Shown piece by piece: positions 26,017-35,281 of a DNA stretch of 64,000 nt. The position numbers were made by a program, and so were the translations under genes. Positions within the stretch are counted from its first letter, which is position 1; each line of letters opens with the position of its first letter. Below the pieces are notes generated by a model. That model was not told the origin of the DNA. It worked only from the letters and a program-made list of their open reading frames with translations, and ran no database searches. The stretch is from Membranihabitans maritimus (GTDB lineage: Bacteria > Bacteroidota > Bacteroidia > Chitinophagales > Saprospiraceae): the NCBI RefSeq assembly GCF_021729145.1, contig NZ_JAJSLW010000008.1, positions 124,001 through 188,000 of the forward strand, written 5' to 3'.

Positions 26017-27850
26017 TTAACTGTTTGTTGATTCGACAGTGTAAGATATTTCTTCCCGGCGCCAATTCGACCCGTTGAGTCTCTATCGTTTTTCCGTAAG
26101 TGTCCATGATTTTCATTTCTGCGGCACCTTCGATTCGAGAAAATACTGAAATATCCATTTCATTGACTACAGGATTGGGAAAAACAATTCCGGATAAATG
26201 TTTCTCTTCAACTTCTAATTCTAGACATTTGGGGTCACTTTTAAATATGTTGTCCTGAATAAAAGATAAATCCGTATTCCGGGTAACAATGTCCGCAAGT
26301 GTAGTATTTCGAATCTCTGATTTTTCTTGTTCTGATAAGGCGGGGTCATTTTCAAAATAGAAACGATCCCCATTTCTCAATCTGCTAAATTGGTCTCTAA
26401 TTAGAATGTTTAACGTCTCACCAATCATGGATTTTGGAAAATGATCTTCCGCAATCAGTCCAACCCATGGATCGATATTATTTACATCTTTATATAATTT
26501 TATCAATTTTCGTTGTACGCTCTCGTTACTGGTGATTTCAGAAAACCTTTCTACCGGGGCAAGTCCGAGTTGACTTCTCATGGAATTATAGTCTGGTAAA
26601 CCCCGCTCTCTTGCACGCATAATATCCATGGCTATCCAATCGGTTTTTATATTGATATTTGATGAATTAAACTCAAAATTCCGAATGGCATCAACTACTT
26701 CATAATCCATGTTCATTTGTGGCTTACTGGATAAACCTTTCAAAAGGGGATCAAGATCAATTTGCAGCATTAACATGGAATTGTAATGCAAGTCATTGAA
26801 ATCCAAATTGCCGAACCGGCTGTTTTTGCATTGATCATCCAGGAGTGAAACATAATCATTCTGCAACGTATTCCAAATTTTAAATCCAGCGGCACAAAAT
26901 TCATTTGAAATATTAGGATTAACACTTGAATTATATCCACGGTATGGCTCAAGTGTAACTCCTATTGTAGGGAGCCAGTGATTATAAGTAATATTCTGGA
27001 TAATACCTGCTACTTTCCTTCGGGCTCTTTGGTAGACTTGTTCATCTGTCAAACCTGGATTCTCAAGGAGAATTTCATCACAGGTTCTGTTGTGCTCGCG
27101 TACGAACAGGGTGTAAATTGAAAGTAACACCAGGTTTTGATTTGCTCTTGGATCACCAGTTACAAAATATCTGTATCGGGCGGGATCCTTTAGGTCCATT
27201 TTTGGGGCATTGGAATCTGTAATGCCATTCAATTTACCGTTGGAAGTATTAAAAGGCAAAAAATTGCCATCAGATGTTTTTAATTTTCCTTCGTTATTTG
27301 TTCGCAACCATGCTGCATCCTCAGATGTGGTCCCATAAATAGAAGATCCATCAATCCAAGAGGTACTTTGATTAGCGACATTTCGAGGAACTTGAGTACC
27401 AACTCCTGTACCCGGAAGAGCCGAAATTCTGTGAACAGTCAAATTTCCGTCGCCTGAACAATTACGGTCAAAAAATTGGTCGCACCTGGGAACTTTTACA
27501 TACAGAGGATCATTTGATGTGGTTTCAAAGTAAGAAATCTCATGCTCTAAAAATTTCCCAAATGCCCATACCATATTACTTAGGTTGTGTACATCGGATT
27601 TGGGATTCACGGATGCAAACAATTCATTACTTATGGTCCTCGCATTTGCTCTATTAACACCAGCCGGACTATCAATGCCATCACTATATTGAAGGCTCGT
27701 CTGGATCAAAACCGGTTGATGCGTAGCACCGTATTCCGGATTATGAATATTATTTCCCGAGCCATCAATCGATCTGAGGTCTTGAGAAAATCCAGTGTTA
27801 ATTACAAATAAAGCAAAGAAGAATAATACATAGGTTTTTGGAACATTCAT
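25943..27850 (-). CDS. Secreted animal-type heme peroxidase homologue with T9SS sorting domain
   Basis: A 635-residue exported protein. A signal peptide (about 1-22), an animal heme peroxidase domain (about 40-520) and a C-terminal T9SS type A sorting domain (about 556-635, VFPNPVVNEMDI and AGMYFIRI) are visible. Family landmarks are the distal histidine (His103 in FGKFLEHEI), WIDGSSIYG near 165, and GDPRAN with FVREHNR near 232-255. Compared with myeloperoxidase from memory, the proximal histidine appears replaced by Asn327 (FKIWNTLQ), and the two heme-linking acidic residues are changed (Asp to Glu102, Glu to Gln238). Heme binding is therefore doubtful. Export across the outer membrane by T9SS is expected. 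Confidence 0.88.
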   Translation of the reverse strand: MNVPKTYVLFFFALFVINTGFSQDLRSIDGSGNNIHNPEYGATHQPVLIQTSLQYSDGIDSPAGVNRANARTISNELFASVNPKSDVHNLSNMVWAFGKFLEHEISYFETTSNDPLYVKVPRCDQFFDRNCSGDGNLTVHRISALPGTGVGTQVPRNVANQSTSWIDGSSIYGTTSEDAAWLRTNNEGKLKTSDGNFLPFNTSNGKLNGITDSNAPKMDLKDPARYRYFVTGDPRANQNLVLLSIYTLFVREHNRTCDEILLENPGLTDEQVYQRARRKVAGIIQNITYNHWLPTIGVTLEPYRGYNSSVNPNISNEFCAAGFKIWNTLQNDYVSLLDDQCKNSRFGNLDFNDLHYNSMLMLQIDLDPLLKGLSSKPQMNMDYEVVDAIRNFEFNSSNINIKTDWIAMDIMRARERGLPDYNSMRSQLGLAPVERFSEITSNESVQRKLIKLYKDVNNIDPWVGLIAEDHFPKSMIGETLNILIRDQFSRLRNGDRFYFENDPALSEQEKSEIRNTTLADIVTRNTDLSFIQDNIFKSDPKCLELEVEEKHLSGIVFPNPVVNEMDISVFSRIEGAAEMKIMDTYGKTIETQRVELAPGRNILHCRINKQLSAGMYFIRIQQNNKTGLIKFIKSS

Positions 27851-27954
27851 CGGGTAAAACTTTTATTCTTGCCTTATTGCACTTGCTAAATTAAAAAAAT
27901 TATTTTACATTTTATCAATAATGGTCAATTTACAAGCCCATCTTTCTCTTTTAA

Positions 27955-29349
27955 CTACAAATGAATAACTTCATCGTATGCAGCAGCTGTAGCTTCCATA
28001 ACTGCTTCACTCATAGTTGGGTGTGGGTGAACACTTTTGATTATTTCATGGCCCGTAGTCTCTAATTTTCTTGCAGAGACCGCTTCTGCTATGATTTCTG
28101 TTACATTATTCCCAATCATATGACAACCTAACCATTCTCCATATTTTGCATCAAAAATAACCTTGACAAAGCCTTCTGGAGTTCCGGCCGCTTTTGCTTT
28201 TCCGGAAGCACTAAATGGGAACTTTCCTACTTTTATTTCATATCCTTTTTCTTTGGCTGCTGTTTCGGTATATCCTACTGAAGCTACTTCCGGTGTACAA
28301 TAAGTACAAGACGGTATGTTGTTGTAATCAAGTGGATTGGGCGATTCTCCTGCCATTTTTTCAACACAAATAATACCTTCAGCGCTAGCTACATGAGCTA
28401 GTGCTGGTCCGGGTATCACGTCACCAATAGCAAAAATTCCGTCGACATTGGTACGATAAAAATCATCAACTACAATCATTGAATTCTCTGTTTTTACCCC
28501 TAATTCTTCAAGCCCAATATTTTCTGTATTAGGAGCAATTCCGGCTGCACTCAATACTACATCACAATCAAGAGTTTCCTTTTTCCCTTTTTTTACATCT
28601 TCTATTTCTACAGAAAGGGATTTTCCTTTTTCTTCGACACTGTTAACTTTTGTCGAGGAACGAACGGTAATTCCTGATTTCTTGAATATTTTATTTAACT
28701 CTTTAGATATATCCGCATCTTCCCGTGGTAAAGCGCCTTGTTCAAGAAATTCCACTATTGTGACGTCGGTTCCCATAGACTTATAAAAATAGGCGAATTC
28801 AACTCCGATGGCACCACCACCTATGACGACCATTCTTTTGGGTAATTTTTCAAGGGACATTGCTTTTCTGTAGCCGATTATATTTTTATTGTCAATGGAC
28901 AGGTTAGGAAGCTCCTTACTTCTACCACCCGTAGCTACGATAATATTTTTTGCTTCGAATACAGTTTTTTTACCGTCTTTATCAACCTCTATTTTTTTCC
29001 CTGATTTGAGCATACCCTGTCCTTCAATAACATCAATTTTGTTTTTGCGAAAAAGAAAATTGATACCCTTACTCATGGAGTTGGCTACATCTCTGCTTCT
29101 GCCTATAATCTTTTCAAAGTTGGCCTTACTTTTATCTATTTCGATTCCGTAGTCTTCGGCATGTTGTATATAATTAAAAACCTGAGCACTTTTCAATAGT
29201 GCTTTTGTAGGGATACATCCCCAGTTCAAACAAATTCCACCGAGTGATTCACGCTCTACTACTGCCACTTTCATACCCAACTGTGATGCCCTGATAGCTG
29301 CTACATATCCTCCGGGGCCACTACCTAAAACTATAAGATCGTACTTCAT
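27955..29349 (-). CDS. lpdA: Dihydrolipoyl dehydrogenase
   Basis: A 464-residue flavoenzyme, the E3 component of 2-oxoacid dehydrogenase complexes. The FAD motif is VLGSGPGGYVAA at the start. The redox-active disulfide is in GGICLNWGCIPTKALL near residues 38-53, the NAD motif VVIGGGAIGVEFA near 173, and the C-terminal catalytic HPHPTMSEAVMEA near 440. The frame is open to 29367, but the methionine at 29349 begins the conserved MKYDLIVLG and is preceded by an A-rich stretch with AGA. It is not next to other complex subunits. It is preceded by about 600 bp of non-coding DNA. Confidence 0.95.
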   Translation of the reverse strand: MKYDLIVLGSGPGGYVAAIRASQLGMKVAVVERESLGGICLNWGCIPTKALLKSAQVFNYIQHAEDYGIEIDKSKANFEKIIGRSRDVANSMSKGINFLFRKNKIDVIEGQGMLKSGKKIEVDKDGKKTVFEAKNIIVATGGRSKELPNLSIDNKNIIGYRKAMSLEKLPKRMVVIGGGAIGVEFAYFYKSMGTDVTIVEFLEQGALPREDADISKELNKIFKKSGITVRSSTKVNSVEEKGKSLSVEIEDVKKGKKETLDCDVVLSAAGIAPNTENIGLEELGVKTENSMIVVDDFYRTNVDGIFAIGDVIPGPALAHVASAEGIICVEKMAGESPNPLDYNNIPSCTYCTPEVASVGYTETAAKEKGYEIKVGKFPFSASGKAKAAGTPEGFVKVIFDAKYGEWLGCHMIGNNVTEIIAEAVSARKLETTGHEIIKSVHPHPTMSEAVMEATAAAYDEVIHL

Positions 29350-29373
29350 TCTTTTTAATTTTTTCAATTTGAT

Positions 29374-29410
29374 GAAACAGTTCGAAGTGGTTGTACTTCA
29401 AAATTGTTTC
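29374..29410. promoter_or_regulatory. Interrupted inverted repeat upstream of dihydrolipoyl dehydrogenase
   Basis: Outer arms GAAACA/TGTTTC and inner arms GAAGT/ACTTC enclose a 6-nt loop, about 25 bp before the start codon. It could be a leader hairpin or an operator. The arms are interrupted by an asymmetric internal loop, so it is tentative. Confidence 0.3.
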
Positions 29411-29521
29411 TAAAAATTCTAATACACATAATTTGCACTTTTATCCTTTGAAAATCAAGTGCTAAATTATATATCTTTTTTTTACTCAAAAGCCTTGTAA
29501 AGAACTTTTAATAAAACGAGG

Positions 29522-29529
29522 CAAATATA
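29522..29529 (-). promoter_or_regulatory. Candidate -7 element for dihydrolipoyl dehydrogenase
   Basis: TATATTTG on the minus strand matches TAnnTTTG perfectly, about 173 bp before the start codon, which would give a long leader including the inverted repeat. No TTG at the ideal distance was found. Confidence 0.25.
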
Positions 29530-29892
29530 TACTTTTACCGTTGTGTTTAGAAATTTTACTTGTTGAATAATGTATTTTTTTCCTGGGACTCATTAAGATA
29601 TATATTGAATTTATTATATGTGTTTCATTGTATTACAGAGTAATTAGTTGTCAGTACTTTCCAGAGTAATATAAGTAATAATGAAAAGGTTAAAGTTTGA
29701 CTGGCCTTTCCATCCTAAATCAACAAATATCGAGCCACAATACCGATAATAAGAGAAGAATTTTTTGACATTTCCTGTGCTATAAAATGCATATATGTTC
29801 TATTCTGAGTACCGGGGAATTATAAGTATGTATAATGTTTTATGTGAATATATCTGTATTGTTTTTTCATATTTTATATGCGATTTACTCAT

Positions 29893-29919
29893 TTGAAGAG
29901 TTCGAATTCCGTATTTTTG
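29893..29919 (+). promoter_or_regulatory. Candidate promoter for coaD
   Basis: TATTTTTG at 29912-29919 matches TAnnTTTG perfectly. A TTG lies at 29893-29895 with a 16-nt spacer, slightly short for the usual spacing. It is about 50 bp upstream of the coaD start. Confidence 0.4.
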
Positions 29920-29970
29920 AAATCTTTATGATAATATGTTACCAGTATTGTTAGGATAAAATTCCAAATA

Positions 29971-30426
29971 ATGAAAATAGCTGTTTTTCCTGGATCTTTT
30001 GATCCGATTACCAAAGGTCACAAGGATATTGTAACCAGAGCTCTGCCTTTATTTGATAAAATTATCATTGCTATTGGTGTGAACAATCAAAAACAATACT
30101 TGTATACCCTGGATCAACGTGTTCAATGGTTGAAGAAAGTATTTGAAGGCGAGGAAAAAGTAACCGTGGATCATTTTGAAGGACTTACCGCTCATTATTG
30201 CAATAGAATAAATGCAGGGTATTTAATTCGAGGACTGAGAAATGCGGCTGATTTTGACTATGAAAAAACCATTTCCCAATTAAATAACATAGTGGGACAT
30301 GACCTGGAAACCGTATTTTTTATTAGTCGCCCGCAATATTCTCATATCTCTTCTACAATCGTGCGTGAGATTATCAAAGGAGAGGGAGATGCTTCGCCGT
30401 TTATTCCTCAAGAAATTACCCTTTGA
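29971..30426 (+). CDS. coaD: Pantetheine-phosphate adenylyltransferase
   Basis: A 151-residue nucleotidyltransferase of coenzyme A synthesis, which transfers AMP from ATP to 4'-phosphopantetheine. The motif FPGSFDPITKGHKDIV contains the TxGH signature, IRGLRNAADFDYE is the substrate loop near residue 90, and ISSTIVREI near 126 is the C-terminal nucleotide-binding motif. Its length is typical. It appears monocistronic, with a promoter candidate about 50 bp upstream. Confidence 0.96.
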   Translation: MKIAVFPGSFDPITKGHKDIVTRALPLFDKIIIAIGVNNQKQYLYTLDQRVQWLKKVFEGEEKVTVDHFEGLTAHYCNRINAGYLIRGLRNAADFDYEKTISQLNNIVGHDLETVFFISRPQYSHISSTIVREIIKGEGDASPFIPQEITL

Positions 30427-30536
30427 TCCGGGACCAGAAAATTGAATGAATAATTCACTATATATGTCAAAAAGCATCTGTTTTTGTCAAATAATCTTAT
30501 GTTAAACCATTGTTAATTTTAGTTTTTTATAATTAA

Positions 30537-30568
30537 TTGAGAGTACATTTTGTTTTTCCATACGTTTT
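30537..30568 (+). promoter_or_regulatory. Candidate promoter for the TonB receptor operon
   Basis: TTG at 30537-30539, a 21-nt spacer and TACGTTTT at 30561-30568 (7 of 8 matches to TAnnTTTG), 22 bp before the start codon. Pattern match only. Confidence 0.3.
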
Positions 30569-30589
30569 TAGACGAAAAGACGGTGTTGG

Positions 30590-32914
30590 ATGAGATTGTT
30601 AGAAACGACTGCTTTGCTTTTTATAAATATTTCTTTTCTGTTTTCACAAGACATTACTATAAGTGGAAATGTTGAAGAAATAAGTTCGGGAGAAAAAATT
30701 ATTGGTGCGAATATTCTGGAAGTTAATTCTCTAAGTGGAGGTTCAACAAATGAGTACGGATTTTATAGCATTTCTTTACCCGTTGGTGAAATTAATCTTG
30801 TCGTGAGTTATGTCGGGTTTCAAAGTGATACTATCCAATTTAATTCAAGCACGGATACGGTAATAAATGTTCGCTTGTCAAGGGCTGTTTTACTGGATGA
30901 ACTAGTCGTCAAAGCAGAGAAAGCCAATCGAATTGAAGAAGAAAGCCAGATGAGCCGGAATGAAATCCCAGTTGAACAAATCAAGAAGCTTCCGGCCTTC
31001 CTGGGAGAGACCGACGTTTTAAAGACCCTTCAGCTTATGCCGGGTGTCCAAAGTGGGGCGGAAGGGACTTCCGGAATTTTTGTCCGAGGTGGCAGTATTG
31101 ACCAAAATCTCATTCTGGTAGACGGCGTTCCTATATATAATCCCACGCATGTCCTCGGAATATTCAGTTCGTTTAATTCTGATGCTATAAAGAATGTGAG
31201 CATTACAAAAGGTGGTTTCCCGGCCAGGTATGGAGGTCGTTTATCCTCAGTGGTAGAGGTAAATATGAAAGATGGCCACCTCAATGAATTTCACGGGAGC
31301 GGACAGATTGGATTAATTTCTTCTAAACTCCTTCTGGAAGGGCCGATAATACCCGAGAAAAGCTCATTCCTGGTGTCAATGAGAAGGTCTTATATTGATA
31401 TCATTGGGAGGCCAATTGCCAAAGCAGTACAATCCGGTAATCAGGGGAAAGTGCTTCCTACAGCCTTTTTTCACGACCTCAATGCCAAAGCCAATTATGA
31501 ATTAAACGACAGGCACAGGCTGGTGTTTAGTGGGTATTACGGGGCAGACCATTATGGTGTAAAATATAATGAAAGGTATGAAGACGGAAGCAATGAGGCA
31601 ACGGATGCCCGGGTCAAATGGGGAAACTATATAGGTTCATTGAATTGGAACCATAGAATGAGTTCAAAAATGTTTGCCAACACCACGCTGACGTATTCCA
31701 GGTATAGACTCAATAATGATGTCCTTCACTCGTATGAGGAAGAAGATTTTGAAGAACATTTCAACTCCTTGTATTATTCGGGAATTACAGATATGGGACT
31801 GAAGTATTCTGTGGACTACCTGCCGGGAGGAGGCCATTCATTGAAATTTGGTACGCAATGGACTCAACATACATACAGCCCGGGCGCGCTCACTTTCGAC
31901 CTCAAATTCGAGGATGAAGTAGATAAAAGGGACTATCTGCAGAACAAGATCCAATCGTTGGAAAGTGCCTTTTATGTAGAGGATGATATGGACTTTGGTC
32001 GTTTCAAGATGAATGCCGGTGTCCATTATTCCCAGTTCTTTACTGACGGTGAATTCTATCATTCCCTTCAGCCCCGCTTGGGTATGAGGTATCTGATTTC
32101 AGGTGGGTGGGCACTAAAAGGTTCCTATGCTCGAATGGCACAGTATGTCAATCTATTGACTAATGAATCCCTGAGTCTGCCGACAGATTTGTGGGTGCCG
32201 GCAACAGGTCGGATAGGTCCGCAGGCTAGTTGGCAAGTAGCCGCAGGTACTGCCAAAACATTATGGGATGATTATGAAATTTCTCTGGAGGGGTATTACA
32301 AAAAAATGAACAATGTATTATCTTATAAACCGGGTGTTAGTTTTATTCTTGGAGCGGATACGGACTGGCAGGACAAGATTACGCAGGGCAATGGATGGTC
32401 GTATGGGTTGGAGTTTTTATTTCAGAAAAAATTTGGGAAAACTACCGGTTGGGTTGCCTACACTTTGTCGTGGAACAAGCGTCAGTTTGAAGGGATCAAC
32501 CGTGGAAAAATATTTCCTTTCAAATACGATAGGAGGCATGATTTAAGCCTGGTAATATCTCATGAGCTTTCCAAAAAATGGTCTTTTTCCGGGGCGTGGA
32601 TTTATGGAACGGGCAATGCATACTCTATACCGGATGCGAATTTTTCTTTTCCGGCAAATGTTTATCCGGGACCGTATGATTATTCAGTGTATAGTGAGAA
32701 AAATAACTATCGGATGTCAGATTATCACAGGCTCGACATTTCATTTAAGAAAACAAAACAAAAGAAACGCATCGAATCAACCTGGACCTTTGGCGCATAT
32801 AATACGTATTTTAGAAAAAATCCATTTTTCATAATGCAAGACTACGACGGCAAATTGAAAGAGGTGGCGATTTTACCTGTTATTCCATATGTAAGTTGGG
32901 GTTTTACATTTTAA
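30590..32914 (+). CDS. TonB-dependent receptor with carboxypeptidase-like N-terminal domain
   Basis: A 774-residue outer-membrane receptor. A signal peptide (about 1-19) leads into a carboxypeptidase-like beta-sandwich (about 22-105, GNVEEISSGEKIIGANI and YGFYSISLPVG). A plug domain follows (about 125-235, with FVRGGSIDQNLILVDGVP and GGFPARYGGRLSSVVEV), then the barrel, which ends in SWGFTF. There is no STN domain. It is much smaller than SusC proteins. It is paired with a DUF4249 lipoprotein 10 bp downstream, the usual partner of this receptor type. The substrate is not known. Confidence 0.92.
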   Translation: MRLLETTALLFINISFLFSQDITISGNVEEISSGEKIIGANILEVNSLSGGSTNEYGFYSISLPVGEINLVVSYVGFQSDTIQFNSSTDTVINVRLSRAVLLDELVVKAEKANRIEEESQMSRNEIPVEQIKKLPAFLGETDVLKTLQLMPGVQSGAEGTSGIFVRGGSIDQNLILVDGVPIYNPTHVLGIFSSFNSDAIKNVSITKGGFPARYGGRLSSVVEVNMKDGHLNEFHGSGQIGLISSKLLLEGPIIPEKSSFLVSMRRSYIDIIGRPIAKAVQSGNQGKVLPTAFFHDLNAKANYELNDRHRLVFSGYYGADHYGVKYNERYEDGSNEATDARVKWGNYIGSLNWNHRMSSKMFANTTLTYSRYRLNNDVLHSYEEEDFEEHFNSLYYSGITDMGLKYSVDYLPGGGHSLKFGTQWTQHTYSPGALTFDLKFEDEVDKRDYLQNKIQSLESAFYVEDDMDFGRFKMNAGVHYSQFFTDGEFYHSLQPRLGMRYLISGGWALKGSYARMAQYVNLLTNESLSLPTDLWVPATGRIGPQASWQVAAGTAKTLWDDYEISLEGYYKKMNNVLSYKPGVSFILGADTDWQDKITQGNGWSYGLEFLFQKKFGKTTGWVAYTLSWNKRQFEGINRGKIFPFKYDRRHDLSLVISHELSKKWSFSGAWIYGTGNAYSIPDANFSFPANVYPGPYDYSVYSEKNNYRMSDYHRLDISFKKTKQKKRIESTWTFGAYNTYFRKNPFFIMQDYDGKLKEVAILPVIPYVSWGFTF

Positions 32915-32924
32915 ATTTATCCGT

Positions 32925-33911
32925 ATGAAGAAAATACTATCTTTAGTTTATTTAATTTGGTTTCTTACAGCGTGCGATGGGTCTTTTACCAGGGAGATTG
33001 AGTTGGATTTTTCAGATCATGAATACAAAGGGGTTTTATTTAGTTTTTTATCGAATTCGGATGATCGTGACACCTTGTTTATTCGCAGATATTTTAATAA
33101 CCGGAGGTCAAGGAATAATAACAGGATATACCTGTCATATAGTTTTCCTCCTATCTATCGGGGAGGATTGTTTATTGAAGGTGTTGTGAAACTAGCCACA
33201 GAGGAAGGGGAAGTACTTCCTACGCCATTTGTCAAATATGAACCTGGAACGGGGCATTCCATAGATGAGTTTTTTCATAAAGTGGAGGGGGAGATGGAGC
33301 CGGGAATGGCTTATTCGATACATGCTCAATTCCTCAATAATCCCGATGGAAGACCTTCACCCGAATGGCCACCTGTTGTCGCTAGAGATACAATGCCATT
33401 GCTTACTGATTTTGAAGTTGTGGATGCCGGAATTGATCGCCCGGAAAGTGGAAAATCCTTTGGTGGATTCATAGAGATTAAATTGGAAGATGTAAATGAG
33501 AAATTGGATTTTTATAATCTGGATGTGGTATGTCAGGTGACACGGGAAGACGGTACGATTAGTTATTTACATGCTTATGAAGAAAATAATAGTGAGGAGG
33601 ATTTTGAGCTGTTTGACGAGTATTCAACCGTTGATTTTTCAGAAGAAGATTTGACTACTAATGGGAAGTATCGGTTTCGGTTTTATTTTGGAAGTTATGA
33701 TGGCCGGGACCCTGACGGTGAATTCAGAATAATTGCCAGATTGAGCCATTTGTCTGATAATTATGTGAAATTTTATGAGTCTTCTGACCAATATCAAAGC
33801 AATGAAGGTAATCCTTTTGCAGAACCTTCAGAGGTGTATTCTAATGTAGAAAATGGATATGGGATTTTTGCACTCTCTGCCAATTCCTTTCGTGAAGTGG
33901 AGGTGAGGTAA
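32925..33911 (+). CDS. DUF4249 family lipoprotein
   Basis: A 328-residue lipoprotein. The signal peptide ends in a lipobox, LTAC with Cys17. The rest is beta-rich with the DUF4249 pattern, including a long acidic mid-section and a C-terminal SNVENGYGIFALSANSF block. DUF4249 proteins follow TonB receptors with carboxypeptidase-like domains and are thought to sit on the outer membrane as partner lipoproteins, by analogy with SusD. The receptor-lipoprotein pair appears to be a two-gene operon. Substrate unknown. Confidence 0.85.
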   Translation: MKKILSLVYLIWFLTACDGSFTREIELDFSDHEYKGVLFSFLSNSDDRDTLFIRRYFNNRRSRNNNRIYLSYSFPPIYRGGLFIEGVVKLATEEGEVLPTPFVKYEPGTGHSIDEFFHKVEGEMEPGMAYSIHAQFLNNPDGRPSPEWPPVVARDTMPLLTDFEVVDAGIDRPESGKSFGGFIEIKLEDVNEKLDFYNLDVVCQVTREDGTISYLHAYEENNSEEDFELFDEYSTVDFSEEDLTTNGKYRFRFYFGSYDGRDPDGEFRIIARLSHLSDNYVKFYESSDQYQSNEGNPFAEPSEVYSNVENGYGIFALSANSFREVEVR

Positions 33912-34113
33912 GGTATTTGGGGGAATAGGAAGTGATTAATGTTCTGATATATATTGTCATTTTTAGTCTTTTAATTAATATGGTTTCTATACGGTTGCTG
34001 TAAATAGGTACCTTTTTTTAGTGACATTTCCCAGGTCTTTATAGGATCCCAATCGGCAATACCAATTGTCGACCAGTTCTTATTGGGGTGAAACATAAAT
34101 CGAAAAACCTTAT

Positions 34114-35136
34114 TTACAATGAATTCCTAACAATTACCTTGAATGGGTTTTCAATATGTAATCTAGTTTCATTTAATATTTGTTGGGCGGCAGATATTCC
34201 CATTTGTTCAAAATCTGTCGAAATAACGGTAATCCCATCAAGTAAAATTTCCTTTAGTGGATTTTCATTGTATGATATAACGCCAATATTTCTGCCGGTC
34301 TCCAAATCTTTTTTCTTAATTTTTTTTATAAGGGTTACAAGGTCTTCTTCCATGAGACTTATATAGGCCTCACCCTCTTTAATAGGGGTTTCGGCAATAT
34401 CATTTATGACGTGATATGATATGTCTGCTTCAATGCAAAATTTTTGAAATCCCCAAATGATATCCCGCGGCTGGTAGGTGTCGTAAGGGAAAATCAAATT
34501 AAACTTATTGTACTTTTTAATGCGGTTTTGTAATGATTTCAACGATTCAAAAATATTCTTTTCAAAATCCTGGTATACGGCAGCATAGTCTCCACTAATC
34601 CCGGGAACGAGTTTGTCCAGGATCAAAAGTTTTTGTTTAGGAAGTTGATTTATGATATCTTTTGCTTTGTGGGCGCTTGACATGAAATGGGAAATTATTA
34701 CATAGTGAGAATAGACTGAGCTATGGTGAGGTTGGGTTATTAAATCATTAAATATTGAGAATTCATTGTGGTAGACATAAAAGTCTACGGCAGCTTCCTC
34801 ACCCAATGTTTGTACAAAATTGTCATAAATAATTTTTTTATGTCGGCTTAGTTTGTTGAACAGGAGGAATATTCGCTTTCTCTGTTTGAGTTCCGTTGCT
34901 TTTACATAATGTCCTTTTCCCTGTATAGCTTCAATAATATCTTTTGACTTCAATAAATTGTAGGCTTTTTCTACGGTTTTTTTAGCAATGTCATTGGCGC
35001 TGCAAATTTCAGGAATAGAAGGTAATTTTTCACCGGATTCGATGTTCCCGTCCTGGATGCCTTTCGTGATACAATTGAAGATTTGTTGATATTTTGGAGT
35101 AGAAGAATAATTGTCTATTTTTATTAAGTACAGCAT
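34114..35136 (-). CDS. GntR-type transcriptional regulator with periplasmic-binding-protein-like sensor
   Basis: A 340-residue regulator. The N-terminal winged helix (about 8-75) has the GntR pattern PKYQQIFNCITKGIQDG, GEKLPSIPEICS and KTVEKAYNLLKSKDII. The larger C-terminal part (about 85-335) resembles the LacI-type sugar-sensing fold, ending in VISTDFEQMGISAAQQILN. This combination is common in Bacteroidota sugar operons. It is divergent from the rhamnose operon, and a 19-bp palindrome lies in the gap. It probably responds to rhamnose or an intermediate; that is inferred from context. Confidence 0.88.
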   Translation of the reverse strand: MLYLIKIDNYSSTPKYQQIFNCITKGIQDGNIESGEKLPSIPEICSANDIAKKTVEKAYNLLKSKDIIEAIQGKGHYVKATELKQRKRIFLLFNKLSRHKKIIYDNFVQTLGEEAAVDFYVYHNEFSIFNDLITQPHHSSVYSHYVIISHFMSSAHKAKDIINQLPKQKLLILDKLVPGISGDYAAVYQDFEKNIFESLKSLQNRIKKYNKFNLIFPYDTYQPRDIIWGFQKFCIEADISYHVINDIAETPIKEGEAYISLMEEDLVTLIKKIKKKDLETGRNIGVISYNENPLKEILLDGITVISTDFEQMGISAAQQILNETRLHIENPFKVIVRNSL

Positions 35137-35167
35137 GTAATTATATTTTTTGCACCGTCAATGTTTA

Positions 35168-35186
35168 ATTATTTTTGAAAAATAAT
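35168..35186. promoter_or_regulatory. 19-bp palindrome, candidate operator of the rhamnose regulator
   Basis: ATTATTTTTGAAAAATAAT is a perfect inverted repeat around a central G. It lies 32 bp upstream of the regulator's start codon and about 95 bp upstream of the rhamnose operon. Its low complexity lowers confidence. Confidence 0.4.
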
Positions 35187-35281
35187 AATTCGCATGATAT
35201 GAAACCCTATGAAAGATAATACTTATTTGTGAGTTAGATTTATTTTGATTTTCTGAATTTTTGTACATGTAAAATATTAAA

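Larger units (their letters stand above)
29368..29970. other. 600-bp non-coding region between divergent lpdA and coaD
   Basis: AT-rich DNA between divergent genes, with no convincing open reading frame. It contains the inverted repeat at 29374-29410, a minus-strand -7 element at 29522-29529 and a plus-strand promoter candidate near 29893-29919. The central 300 bp show nothing I can name. It is the longest gene-free stretch in the window. Confidence 0.45.

Noticed and set aside
34088-34366. A 92-codon plus-strand open frame at the end of the GntR-type regulator gene
   Set aside because: Mostly antisense to the regulator's conserved C-terminal part; no independent support.
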